Positions 45,432 to 57,382 of a stretch of DNA of 64,000 nucleotides are shown here, in pieces. The position numbers and the translations under genes are program-made. The first letter of the stretch is position 1. The number at the start of each line of letters is the position of its first letter. The stretch comes from Bactericera cockerelli (taxonomy: Eukaryota; Arthropoda; Insecta; Hemiptera; Triozidae), in the NCBI GenBank assembly GCA_024516035.1, contig CM044962.1, positions 10,231,161 through 10,295,160 on the forward strand. The letters run 5' to 3'. The notes beneath the pieces were generated by a model. The model saw only the letters and a program-made list of their open reading frames with translations. It was not told where the DNA came from and did no database searches.

Positions 45432-45589
45432 CTCTTTGACTGCCAGAGCTAATCTTGACATGTTTCCTACCCGGCCAAACCAAATACGTGTACACTTCCC
45501 CTAAGTGTACTGGCACAACTCGAGTTGTGCCATGGCCGGGTGGGAAAGTGTACTGGCACAACTCGAGTTGTGCCATGGCAGTCAAAGAG
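45432..45589. mobile_element. 158-bp MITE with TTAA flanks and perfect palindromes
   Basis: Ends CTCTTTGACTGCCA and its complement lie between TTAA at 45428-45431 and 45590-45593. Inside, GGCACAACTCGAGTTGTGCC, a perfect 20-bp palindrome, occurs twice (45512-45531 and 45555-45574) within a tandem duplication of about 43 bp. Confidence 0.8.
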
Positions 45590-45707
45590 TTAAGTTATGC
45601 AGTGATTTCCTTGGCCTCTGTTAGTATTCCTGAAATTGTATTCAGAGAGCATTTTCATTGCTCATGGTGACATCAAACTGATCAATCCAGAAAATCTCTG
45701 AATAAAA

Positions 45708-46113
45708 CTACACTGAGAAAAATAAATGAACTTTTTCCAGTTTGAAGAATTTGTGTGTTTTGGCAAGAATTCTACACTTCCTTTCATCAAAAACTTCACT
45801 ACTCAAATTTCCAATGACTATAACACAGGCATCGACCGGCGAATTGGTATCAGGACATTCTATTTTCATCAATAAAATTGATAGTATTGTAGAGAAAAAG
45901 AAATGAAAAACAGAAAAGTGAAGAAAAAAAATATCACAAAAAGTAAACAAAATAACAATAAAGGTAGAAATCGCGAAGGACAATATGTAAAATATTGATA
46001 AACTACACATTTTAACAGTTTGAGAAACCCTGGCGGCCATCTTTCTTTTTGATCCAATGGTATTTGCCCGAAAGATCCTCACTCGATTGATCCAGTCTCA
46101 GAAAACTGGCCAT
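45708..46113 (-). CDS. Candidate short gene, two exons, minus strand
   Basis: Exon 1 (46113 down to 46029) starts ATG and encodes MASFLRLDQSSEDLSGKYHW then IKKKDGRQ. A donor GTTTCT and an acceptor ATAG flank a 169-bp T-rich intron. Exon 2 (45859 down to 45708) continues in phase as CPDTNSPVDACVIVIGN and SSEVFDERKCRILAKTHKFF before a TAG stop. The result is about 78 residues; the true gene may continue by further splicing near the end. No family is recognised. The donor is weak and expression is unknown. Confidence 0.33.
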
Positions 46114-46125
46114 TTTGTGTAGTTC

Positions 46126-46334
46126 CGGCTTCAGTTGTGTTTACAGTGTTGCCGTGAACCTGTAAGGGCAAAAACCACAATGGGGCTTTCCCAAATGACT
46201 ATTTTTTTCGAGCAAATGATTGATTCTAATGTAAAAAGACCCGAGGAACACGATTTTGATGTCCAAAAATTAAAAAAGTCATTCCTTAGGGATGAAAAAG
46301 CTCTCCAAAGGTCTTCCTTGAAATAACGCAATCT
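46126..46334. repeat. Low-copy repeat shared with 51555-51630 and 50427-50480
   Basis: CTTCAGTTGTGTTTACAGTG (46128) recurs inverted near 51600-51620, and TGGGGCTTTCCC recurs inverted at 50440. It lies between the minus-strand candidate gene and the inserted 2.7-kb element. Confidence 0.65.
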
Positions 46335-49070
46335 CCCAGACAGCACGGAAGTTGACTTCCAGTCTGGATTTAAGGTGGAAATATCCAGGTGTATAAAGTC
46401 AACTGGACCTCCAACTGTCCCGACAGCTGGATTTTTCCATCATGGATTAAATCAGTTGACCAGCCACCTGGATATTTCCAACAAAAATCCATCTAGACTC
46501 AGTCACCTGGGCAGTCAGCTGGAAGTATAACGACTCTCTCCAGCTAGGACATAACTAGAATTTAGTCAGTTGACCAGTCAGCTGGAAATGCTCCACATTT
46601 TTCCAGTTCAGTTAAAACGCGTTCTCGGATAGATTCGGGTTTCACACGAACTTTACCGAGAGTGTTCTTGTTGAATTCGCCATCTTTAATCTTTGAATAA
46701 TTTTTTTGAGAAATTTCGTTTTTGTGATTCTCGATTATTGTGAGTTGTTTTAATTCTTTTTATAATTGGTACCTATTTCAATTAGTTTTTGAACATTTTT
46801 ATAACTACTGCAAGTGTTAATTAATTGTTGGGGAACAAAATGAAACTTGACAACACTGGTTTTATATTTTCATTTTTCCCTCTTGTCTTTTTGTTATTAA
46901 GAATGTGTGATCTGTTCTTGACTGAACTCCATATTTGATTTTGAGATGTCACAGAAGGAGTTCTTTGGTTTGTCTAAAATTCTAAATCGTGAATCGTGAC
47001 AGAAGAAAAGGAGAGGACACAACAAACAGTTAATAATGGATAACATTCTTCATTGGACAATACTCCATGCACTTGGACAATAATGAACTTTCTGCACTCT
47101 ACTGTTCCTGGACACTGGACAGTCAACACCATCAATTCACTTGGAATTGTACCTTAAAAAAGGTCCTGGGTCAAGCAAGGAAACAGCTGAATTATCTGAT
47201 GTATGGTGCTAGATAATGAAAATTTTCATTCTGTGGATTTTATTTAGATATGCAATACATAATATATTATTATAAAATGAATTTTTCACTCGTAAGTGCT
47301 TCTGCCACACTAAAAAGATGATGTAGTGTATACTTTTTTACATGCTTCCTGATTATTTGACTCAAAATTAATTAGCCAATCTTCTGTGCACTGTCTCTAA
47401 TAATAATATTAAATTCAGCTTTCTAAACCACCTTATTACTATGAAGCCCCTCAAATTTTGTGTTCATTTTATATCTATTAAAAAAAAGTGTTCCACACTA
47501 TTGTGTTTTATAATTTCACTAGTCTTAACAATTAAGTCAATTTTGTTTTAACTTAAGTATAACAATGCTTTTTTGGTAATAATTCTCAAAGCAAACAACC
47601 CAGCAATTCTAATTAGCCACAGAAGTATGAAGTATGTAAATTGTCATGAAGGATTACAAATACATAATAAAATTCACTAATCCATGTTCCACCACGTTAG
47701 ACATTGCTTAACTTTTGCAATTTCATGAAAACTGGTGTATTCCATGCCCCATCTTCATTTTCTGCTGGCTATTAGTTTATTTCTTTGTTATTTTTGGTTT
47801 CACAAAAGAAATATATTTTAATTTACATAGTATTATTATTTTATTGTGATTATGTACATGTTATGAGCATATTTTATAATTGGATATCATTATTTTATTT
47901 CTATACTAGCTAAAACCTGGCATTTTGTCACCATTAAGGTTTTTTCTCATGGCCGGTGTCCCAATAAAAATAATAATAACACTTTTAATTGGAAGGTAAC
48001 CACCAGGTAAGGTTATGCTCAAAGCATTTTCTACTAACCTAACCCTCAGAGTCTTATTATTATGTGGTCACAACCATAATGATGAAAAATTTGAAACAAC
48101 GGAACCCTACGCTAGGTTGATTATCTGACTAGCGCATTAACCACTTGATTACTAGTGCACTTGAAAATTGTATTAGATATTTTAATTTTGATAATTTTCT
48201 AGTATGTTGAAGGTGGCTTAGGGGGGTGAACTCTCAGTGAGAGTACCGTTTGGTATTGTAACCCCAAGAGGACATAGTCAGCCAGACATGCACAACTTTG
48301 AGTTTTATATATAGAGATTATACCTACTTAGGAAATAATTGTGATACATTGGTACAAGGTCTTGTGACATGGTGGAAATTTGATAGTGCATTTTACACTT
48401 TTGGGACAATTTTTTAATAATAAACACTCTTATTGTAAAATATAATCATGTTAACGAGTCTTATTTGAATTGTGTTGTTTAAAACAGATTAGTTATTTTC
48501 TTTTTCTTTCCAAATTTCTATAAAAAAAAATTATACCCAAATTTGTGTGTGGTTATGTGTTAAAAAAACCTATTTAAAATTTATTACTTTATTTTTATAC
48601 AAAAAAAATATTCTTCATGAGATTTGAATGTATGGCCTCTAAATTAAATAACTGAAATTGAATTTATGCCTAATATACATTTGTTTCTAGTATTTTTATT
48701 ACTATTATTATTATTTTTTTTTATTTAAAAAAATGCATATAATGGGATTCGAACCCATGACCTCAAAACCAAGAGCGTAGCATTTGATTATTATGTAGTA
48801 TAATGTACAGTATAGGTAAATAGGTATGTCAACATTGTGGTAGTGAGTTACTACCATCCACTAGAGAGCGCTACAAGTAGCTGGAAATAAGTGGAACAAA
48901 TCCAGTTGACTTTGGGCAACTGACTTCAGTTAAAAGTTGGGTTACTTTCCAGTTGATTTCCAGGTGGAGGTCAGGTGGAAGGTGGAAATCTCCAGCTGAT
49001 TTCCAGGTGGGCAAGTAGACTTTTTCCACCTAACAGTATGGTATACATCCAGTTGACTGTGCTGTCTGGG
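46335..49070 (-). mobile_element. 2.7-kb terminal-inverted-repeat element, copy 2 (inverted)
   Basis: It begins CCCAGACAGCACGGAAGT and ends GTGCTGTCTGGG. It is the reverse complement of 1314-4280 throughout, including the tRNA-like segment (48750-48790), the SINE at 47968-48166 and the 5S-like stretch near 47676-47755. The flanks read CT on both sides, a possible 2-bp duplication. It lacks the SINE tail found in copy 1. Confidence 0.82.
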
Positions 49071-49090
49071 CTGATTGGTCGCATACGCTG

Positions 49091-49098
49091 TGACGTCA
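49091..49098. promoter_or_regulatory. CRE-like TGACGTCA upstream of candidate start
   Basis: A palindromic TGACGTCA lies about 155 bp before the ATG at 49251. A similar block (TTTACATACTCTTGACGTCA) occurs inverted at 50264. A role as a CREB/ATF site is inference from the motif only. Confidence 0.25.
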
Positions 49099-49250
49099 AA
49101 AGTATGTAAACAAACAATTTTGAAACGCTATTTCGAATTTTGTATGTAGAATTACATTAGAGTTGAATGTGAAGAGTCGATTTAAAACTGTAATAAATTT
49201 GTGAATTTTAACTCTAATACAGTATTTTTAAACTTTAATGTTAACTAACA

Positions 49251-49770
49251 ATGTCTAAAATGACAGTAAATGATGGTATTGCAATGGCTGTCAGTGGAAA
49301 TTTACCTGCAGTAAGGACTTTTACAATGGCCAATTTCTTCAATTTACGCGTGTATTTCACGTGTGCTGCAGACGTACTTAGCAAACCAAATTCAAGTGCA
49401 GAAAGCCGTCCAATCGCTCGCTTTGGTTAAGAAACGTCCAGCGTGGTTAGGACATAGATTGGTGAACGCTTTGGTTTAATTTAAAATTCATCGTTGGTAA
49501 TTACAGGTCCCACGATTTACTGACTTAAGTAAATTTGTTAAGGATAACTTTAGTGTGTATGTTGAAAAATATTGGATTGCGAACTATACAAGGTTATTGG
49601 ATTATGTAAGAATGAGAAGTTCTATGCCATATATGTATAATTGTATATACATGTGGGCTAGAGATTTTATCAAAGGAATCTCTATAGGTATTGCTCTTTT
49701 ACTTCCGACTTTCGAATATGACGCTAATGAAAATCTTCTTCGTATTGCGTATTACATTTTTTTGTTTTAA
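49251..49770 (+). CDS. Candidate short gene, two exons, plus strand
   Basis: Exon 1 (49251-49310) starts at ATG in a fair context and encodes MSKMTVNDGIAMAVSGNLPA, ending at a gtaagg donor in phase 0. Exon 2 (49507-49770) after taattacag continues in frame with VPRFTDLSKFVKDNFSVYVE, then YWIANYTRLLDYVRMR, a MWARDF segment and a hydrophobic GISIGIALLLP, and stops at TAA. The total is about 107 residues. A degenerate 5S-like SINE lies in the intron (49393-49490). The family is not recognised. The N-terminal methionine-rich start and late hydrophobic segment are compatible with a small membrane or organelle protein, but that is a guess. Confidence 0.35.
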
Positions 49771-50735
49771 AACAATTACGGACACAATACTTCTTCGTGA
49801 TTGATTCACATTGAATACACGTGGCTATTTTGAACAATAAGTAACAACATCAACAGTCTTCTGTGAAAGTGGAACGTGAATTTACAAAGTGTTCAAAGGT
49901 CCAGCATCCTAATTCGTAGCAATCGGTTTTGTACTACCAAGAGAGTATGCTGGACTCTTGAACACTTCACGAATCCTGAATTCTCACAGAACAAAAACAG
50001 AAAATAGAAATTATCAATGTCGCGACTGCAGTATGGGCAAGCTAGACTCGAGGAGTCTAGAAAGAATACCGCGTTTTCAATCGACGCGACGTGTTCCACA
50101 AACAATTCTTGTAATAGTCAGCCATAGTATCAAGGATAGTATTTATAACAAATTAATTACTGTTTTTCATTCACTGAACGCTTCAAAAAAACAATTTCAT
50201 TGAAGTGATACCTATGAGAGAAACCTATGGAAACTGTAGTATTTCAAAACTCCAATTTTTTTGTTTACATACTCTTGACGTCATCAAAACAAAAATGGCT
50301 GCCCGCGAAAATTAGGGTGTTTCGAATTTTCCAATTTTCAAATGAAATTTTCTCAATGATTGCGATTCCTAAATTGAAAATGGATGTCACCAATAGAATC
50401 AGCGTGTTCTAAACCATAAGAATAATTGGTTTTTAAAAAATGTGGGAAAGCCCCATTCCCTATGCTTGCAAGGTAATTTTAGCGATTTTCTTCTTTGATT
50501 ACTGATCAAACCCATAGGGTGGTATGCAGAGTCCTCACTGTAGGATGCCTGGGTCATTTGTCCCTTCAGTTGAAATTGTTATGCAGAGACGTTTGTTTGA
50601 AGCGACTGTACGCATGTGCAACGCATGTTTCTTGAATAAATAAATGTCAAGGTCGAAGTATTCCCTATAGCAAGCTCGGGACCAACCTACAGTGAACCCT
50701 ATAGGGATTACAAAATCGTCTCTGCATACCAGCCT

Positions 50736-52718
50736 TAGATTTAGAAAATAGATATCGCACAGTTGACACAAAAGTGATTGAGAGCACTCTGGTGAGCATT
50801 TTGGGCGCTATAAGGGCAAAACATTGGAAATTTTACATTGGTTCTTATGGAAAAACCCGACCCTTTCGTAGTTTCCGAATTTATTAATTTTCTTTTCTCT
50901 CTATAATTTTACGCGAGTTTATTTTTTTAAATCTGCACTTTCTAATTCTAATTTTAAATCTAAACTTTTTGCTGCGCGTATGGCTGTACCAACCGATATA
51001 ATAAGAATTCTGAAATACACTTCCACAAGTAAGTAGTCTTAACATTCTAGTATTTTTGTTTATTGCCAAGGAAACACAATAAATTGAACTAAATTTATCT
51101 TTCAATGTATTTTAATCATAGTTTGGGGTATCAAATAGTCATAAAACGATTTATAAGCATAATAATAACCAGAAGGTATCTTGTTAGAGGATTTTAAGCA
51201 CCCTCTGGAGTGGTATGAACGTCTTTTTCCATTGTAAAGGTCTTAAGTAATATAATAATAGAGTAAATCCTTCGTAAAAATATCATATGGACTGATAACG
51301 ATAGCTGATAGTGATTAAAATAAAACGTAAAAATCAGTTTCAATTGCTATTATTTAAATTTTCCCGCGAAAAAATATCGAAAAAGAGAGGCTTTTAACAT
51401 TTGGCAATATTTCGACAATGAAAATATTAAACGACAAAAAAATGCTGAGAAATGCGTAGAAAAGACCACATAACCGAATTCGTTTCGAAAAGTTTTCAAT
51501 AAAATTGTATGGTTCGATCAGTAATCGAAGAAGAAAATCGCTAAAATTACATAGCAATGATAGGGAATTGTGTTTTTTTACTATTACAGATTCACGGCAA
51601 CGCTGTAAACACAACTGAAGCCCGGCTTCAGATGGATTTACACAGGGAACATAGGGAGTTGTTTATCTATTTTTTTTTTTAAATTGGGGTTTAACGTCGC
51701 TTTCAACTGCCATGGTCATATCACGACGGGGGTTTTACCCTCCATTCGCAGGAAACTCACAAACCTGCTACTCACATTGACCTCACCCAGCCTGAGTGGG
51801 TCCGGGAAAAGCCAGCGTCACGAGAATTAGAATTTGAATGGTCACCCATCCAAGTCTTAACCTCGCTGGATGTCGCTTAACTTCGGTGTTCTGAAGGGAA
51901 CCGGTGTATTCAACATGCCATCGACGCTGGCTCTATTTTTTTAAATCTATGATCAAACCATACAATTTTATGAAAACTTCTCGAAACAAATTCGGTTATG
52001 TGGTCTTTTCTACGCCTTTCACACTATATTTTTGTCGTTTAATATTTTCATTGTTGAAATATTGCCAAATGCTTAAGCCTCTCTTTTTCGATATTTTTTC
52101 GAAATAATTAGCAATTGAAACCGATTTTTACGTTTTATTTTTATCACTATCAGCTATTGTTATCAGTTCACGGTATTTTACGAAGTATATACTCCATTAT
52201 TATACTAGCTGAGACCTTTACAATGGAAAAAAACATTCATACCACTCCAGAGGGTGCTTAAAATCCTCTAACAAGATAGTTTCTGGATATTATTATGCTT
52301 ATAAATCGTTTTATGACTATTTGATACCCAAACTATGATTAAAATACATTGAAAGGTAAATAATTAAGTTCAATTTATTGTGTTTCCTTGGCAATAAACA
52401 AAAATACTAGAATGTTAGTGTATTTCAGAATTGTTATTATATCGGTTGGTACAGCCATAAGCGCAGCAAAAGTTTACCATCTTGAAGATTAGAAAGTGGA
52501 GGTTTAAAAAAATAAACCGCGTAAAATTATAGAGAGAAAAGAAAATTAATAAATTCGGAAACTACAAAGGGTCGGGTTTTTCCATAAGAACCAATGTAAA
52601 ATTTCCAATGTTTTGCCCTTATAGCGCCCAAAATGTTCACTAGAGTGCTCTCAATCTCTCTCTCAAAATCGACTTCACTTTTGTGTCAACTGTGCGATAT
52701 CTATTTTCTAAATCTATG
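50736..52718. repeat. Large palindrome with arms of about 780 bp
   Basis: The left arm (50736-51519) and right arm (51950-52718) are inverted copies: TAGAAAATAGATATCGCACA against its complement at the far right, TTATTGCCAAGGAAACACAA against its complement, and TAAAATTGTATGGTTCGATC against its complement near the centre. The arms differ by scattered substitutions and small indels. The 430-bp centre holds a 5S-derived SINE (51689-51935). Confidence 0.85.
51689..51935 (-). repeat. 5S-derived SINE, minus, in palindrome centre
   Basis: The minus strand has ACACCGAAGTTAAGCGACAT, GACTTGGATGGGTGACCATT and the shared body and tail. It is near full length and close to the 35886 copy. Confidence 0.85.
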
Positions 52719-53115
52719 ATCCTATAGGTGCGTCAAGCTGGCCACAACAATATACAATGGGATGGGGTGGTTCATTGCAACCACGTTAAACTAAAATGAA
52801 CTCTATCAAACTTTTGTGAAAAGGTTTATATTTTAATAAAGAGCTTGGAAGTAAATAAAATTGAGCTAGTTACCAAATTTTGGAGTGGCGAGGTATACTA
52901 CGGAATGGGCAATGGAAGCATATACTACGGGGTGGATAATAGGCTAAACACAGACCACATACGTCCAAAAGTAGCGGAGCATAGCTATTTCATGGCTGCA
53001 AAATTCAATATGTGATACACACACGTTTTTCTCTGTTTTAATTTTTCCAATATACCACGACAGTTTTAATCGTGTGTCACGAATAATTTTTATTTTTCAA
53101 TTAATTACCACATTC

Positions 53116-53345
53116 CCAGCCTCCGTGGCGTAATGGTTGTGACTACTGCCCGTAGTCCAGAGATCCCGAGTTCGATCCCCTGTTGGAGCAGACTTTTCGA
53201 AGAAAATTCTGTTCCCTCCAAACACGTGAGGCTAAATTTTCCGGCCCTACCCAGGCTGGGTGAAGTTAATGTGGGTAGCTGGTGCGATTCGCAGCGAATT
53301 GAGGGTAAAAACGCCCTTCGTGATATTAACATGCCAGTTGAAAAA
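53116..53345 (+). repeat. SINE family G, plus, full length
   Basis: Head AGCCTCCGTGGCGTAATGGT, B-box GAGTTCGATCCC, body CCCAGGCTGGGTGAAGTTAA and tail GAGGGTAAAAACGCCCTTCG. Confidence 0.83.
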
Positions 53346-54344
53346 TAAAGAAATTAAAATATTTTTCCCTCGCTATTCAACGAGGGAATGCAACATCGAT
53401 TTTGGGTACACTGCCTAGTGGGAAATCTTTGGAAGAGATATTTCTAATTGACTAGTGGTTGATTTATTTTATGAAATACATAATAAATTCCTGTATAAAA
53501 AAAAAAAAAAAAAAAAAAAATATATTTTTCTTATTAATTTAATTTTTTCAGAAGTAGAAGTATTTCTGTTACAACCTGGTATTTTTGTTACATTTGTTTT
53601 TATTTTTCTATTTAAAGTGCAGAAGATGTACAGATGTGGTAATTCTATGTGTTGTTATATCACAACTTTAGGGAGTAGCCTGGCATTTTAAAAATCCTTT
53701 AACATTATTTGCCTGGTAACTCATTGCTAGCTTGAAATGCCACAACTGGTTACTTGTACAACTACTCAAAGTGTATGAGTGGATCCTGATCATCCAAGTA
53801 AAGAGCAGAAAAAAAACTTACTACACTAGGAATCAAACCCATGTCAGAAAGCATACAAGCCTTCTCAGTCACAGAAAACTTATACAAAAAAGTTTAAAAA
53901 CCAATAAAAACAAAAGAGAAGTGCAATTGAGACATGGAACAAGCAGGTACTGTATTAATTTCACAATAACAAATACATATAAATTATTTATGAAAGTTAA
54001 AAATATTATTTTTCATTGAATTAACCATATATGTTACCTGTATTTTTACAACAGCAAAATGCAGTGAATGCAACGTGCCGCAGGCCTAGTCGCAATGTGG
54101 CTAGTAGCTTATAAAGAAAATGGTCAAGATCTTACTGTGGGTGATTGCACATAGAAATATGTGCTTTAGAATGATCCAAAATTTTAACTGAAGTGGAATA
54201 GAGTAGCACCTTGAGTGGCCCAGCAGTAGCCAAGCTCCCTACAACAACAACTAGTAAAATATGATTGAGTGAATGAATGCGTAACATGGTAATGCTTCCA
54301 ATTTTATACATACTAGACATTCCTTTAAAAAAAAAAAAAAAAAA

Positions 54345-54540
54345 AAAACGCTGGATATACATATAAAACAAGATTTAGATATAACAACATAAATACACTA
54401 ACAATTGAACCAGAATCCACAGCGTTATATGAAAAGAGTATTCAATTTAATGGAGCTAAATTATGTAATGTTTTACCCATAGGGTTAAAAGAAATTAACA
54501 AAAACAATTTCAAATAATCATAAAAGATTTAGTATGGAAT
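54345..54540 (+). pseudogene. Non-LTR retrotransposon ORF2 C-terminus, relic
   Basis: The translation reads STALYEKSIQFNGAKLCNVL and PIGLKEINKNNFK, the usual LINE ORF2 ending (KSI-x-F-x-G-x-KL-x-N-x-LP). It is a third relic of the type seen at 18181 and 40497. Confidence 0.55.
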
Positions 54541-54695
54541 TTTTTTATATAATGTACAAGAATATTAAGATTATTTTAAATAATATGTTACTTAACAAGA
54601 AATTAATACATATTTTTTCAATACAAAGATAACAATAACATACCAAGTAAATTTGAATAGTCATAAAATCATTTTTTTCCCCTTGATATTTACTT

Positions 54696-54862
54696 CTGGC
54701 TGGGGGAATATAAACAGAGAGTAGATCAGCACTGGCTTGGTTTTGAGAGCCCTTGTCAATTACTAGCCTCCTTGTAAAGACAGTGGTAGAACTGCTGAGT
54801 CATTCCTCCACTGTCTGGCTACCATTGTTCACCATGACACCACTCTATGATGATAATTTAAT
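54696..54862 (+). repeat. Dispersed repeat (family E), plus
   Basis: CTGTCTGGCTACCATTGTTC and CCTTGTCAATTACTAGCCTC match 13704-13872. Confidence 0.75.
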
Positions 54863-57382
54863 TTCTAATTATTTCTTAATTTTTTTATATCTAACAGGTC
54901 ATTCATAATTATATGTCAAGACCATTTGTCAAAAAAAAAAAAAAAAACACTGTTGCACGCATACTGTCTCATAGTAGTCATATTCAATGTGGTGTGGAGA
55001 TAGAGACAGTGACACTTTCCAACCTGAGAGTTGATTATGTTGATCCTTATCTGAAAATAAAATGCATTCATCCATTAGTTTAAAATTTAAAATAAACAAT
55101 TTTGTTATTTTGCTTTGAGATTTATTCGAAATTCATCAATAAAAATCAAGTTAAAGGTCAGAATTGAAGATCTAGGACCATTTTGTTAAGATTTTTTAGA
55201 CTCAGTACCTAGTACCTTGTTCCTGTTGAACATTTTGTTCCATAAAAAAATCTTTGAACCTTGAAACACTTGAAATAAATTATTGTAAAGAAGTCTTCTT
55301 GTTAAATTGAATTTGTGCTTTGTTAAACTGTTGGCATAATGGGACTACCTGTGTTGCACTGACAGTCTAAATAAAGCACTATAGTAATGCTCTTGTAAGT
55401 ATTTTTTTTTTTTTTTCATAATAATTTCATCCCTAGTAACTTAAAATTATCATAATTCAAAATGTCACTTCTGTCCTTTTAATTTCAATTTAGTGGTAGA
55501 AATTGTTTATAACAAACTTCAAAGGACCGGACAGATTTGTTTCTAAAAGCCGATTTTCACTATAATACTGATATATCGGCTATAAGGAACAAGTTCTCTA
55601 TATCTGATGTGTATCACTTATAGAGAACAATGTACACTATAAGGAAACTTTGTAAGATATGAAAAATGTACATTTATGTATGTACATACATACATAATCC
55701 ACTAATGTGAATCAATACTAACTTCTATTTATATCTCCCTTGCCTTTTCCCTTATAAATCTAGTGACTTCTGGGTTCGGCTACTGGGGTTAATCAATCCT
55801 TCCACCACCATGACACAACCATCTTGGACACCAAAAGTAAAGTAGTTTAACTTTGCACTATTTTTTAATAGACCTTAGCTAATAAGACCATCACCCAAGC
55901 TATTCTAATTAAGCTTAACAAAACACAACATCTCTATTTTCATCCAGAGGTCTGGTAGGAAATCCATGACAAATAATATTCTGAATGGGATTTTGACCAC
56001 ATAATGTTTCTTGGGCATTCAAATTATTAAGGCAAATTTAATTTTTTCAGATCATTCTTAGCATTCTGTTTAAGTTTCATGAGAATAGGTCCAGAATATG
56101 TTCTCAGATAGGAACATATTGGATCCCATTGTAAGAGTGGTCAACTCTGAGAACTTTTATTGATATTTGTTATGGTTACAAGATAATAAATCAAGGTTCT
56201 CAGGAACTAATTAAGTATAGACAAAACTACCTTGGAAACACACTTTGGAGTGATATTTTACAGTTTCTGCAGGTGAATCAAGCTGTTAAACTGGTAAAAT
56301 ATAACTCAGATTTACCAGAAATTGTAGTATTAAGCTTGTTGTCTGAACTAATCATAAGGCTGTAAGAAGAGCACTTGAAATTTCCCCACAATTTATGTAG
56401 ATAAGTATGAATTGTGTAACCACAAGTAAGATAGATTCCTCAATTTAGAGGGAACTCACCTTTTATTGAACAAACCACTGTGAATGTTAGGTGGATGCTG
56501 CAGGTCACTTGAAATTTAAGAGCCCAGAATAATCAAATATAGGTAGCTAAAGTAAAAGCCTAAACAGGAAAAAAAAAAACAGCCCCTGGTTGAATGTAGA
56601 ATCGTCAAAAGAAAAAGATCTCAAGAAGAGAAAGTCATTACTCATTACATTTCACATTTAGGTTGGGTAATGGATAATTATTTGTAAATACAAAACAAGT
56701 TATGTAGTGGAATTTGGAATGCATTAATGGACAATTGGACATTAGCAGTATTAGCACAGCGGACGTTAGTAAACTGATTACAGTGATTACCGATATTAAA
56801 ATATCCCACAAGAAGATATCCCACAACATTTGTACTATCTATCCTGAAATTGATTAAAAATAGCAGACATGTGTGAAGTTAGCAAATCGAGCACCATTGA
56901 AGGTTTGCACCATCGAAGAAACGCACCTCTGACCGCGACTCATTCGACGGAGGATTCTAGAAAATCGAAAAGGCAAATCCAGAAATCAAAAATCTCGTAT
57001 TAGGACTATTAGGTTCGAGACGTTTCGCAGATATTCCACAGAATTGCAATTTTATCTGAACATTCGGCTTTTTTGAATTTGAAAGTTCATTGAGTTAAGT
57101 TACGTTAGGTTGAGTTTTACGTCTGATTATATCGTCTGTTGTATTCTTCTTGCGATGAGAATTCGCATATTTTGTAAGGATTAAGTTAAAGTTAAATACA
57201 TGCTAAACTTGTGCCCCATTTTTTTTTTGATAAACTTCCCAAGTTTAAAATTTGATATTCCTGTTTACGTAAATTCTTCACATTGCTCACAAAATCTTAT
57301 CTGTCTACTGGGAGTACTGAGGCACCATTCAAGGTAAGTTGACAGACCCTTAGTGAAGTTGTAAGTTACAGTAGTGTTTGGT
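54863..57382. other. Intergenic AT-rich DNA without recognised gene
   Basis: No exon was supported. It contains a repeat fragment (TAAATAAAGCACTATAGTA near 55368) also seen inverted at 39965, and the inverted partner (56826-56955) of the repeat at 33775. Confidence 0.5.
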
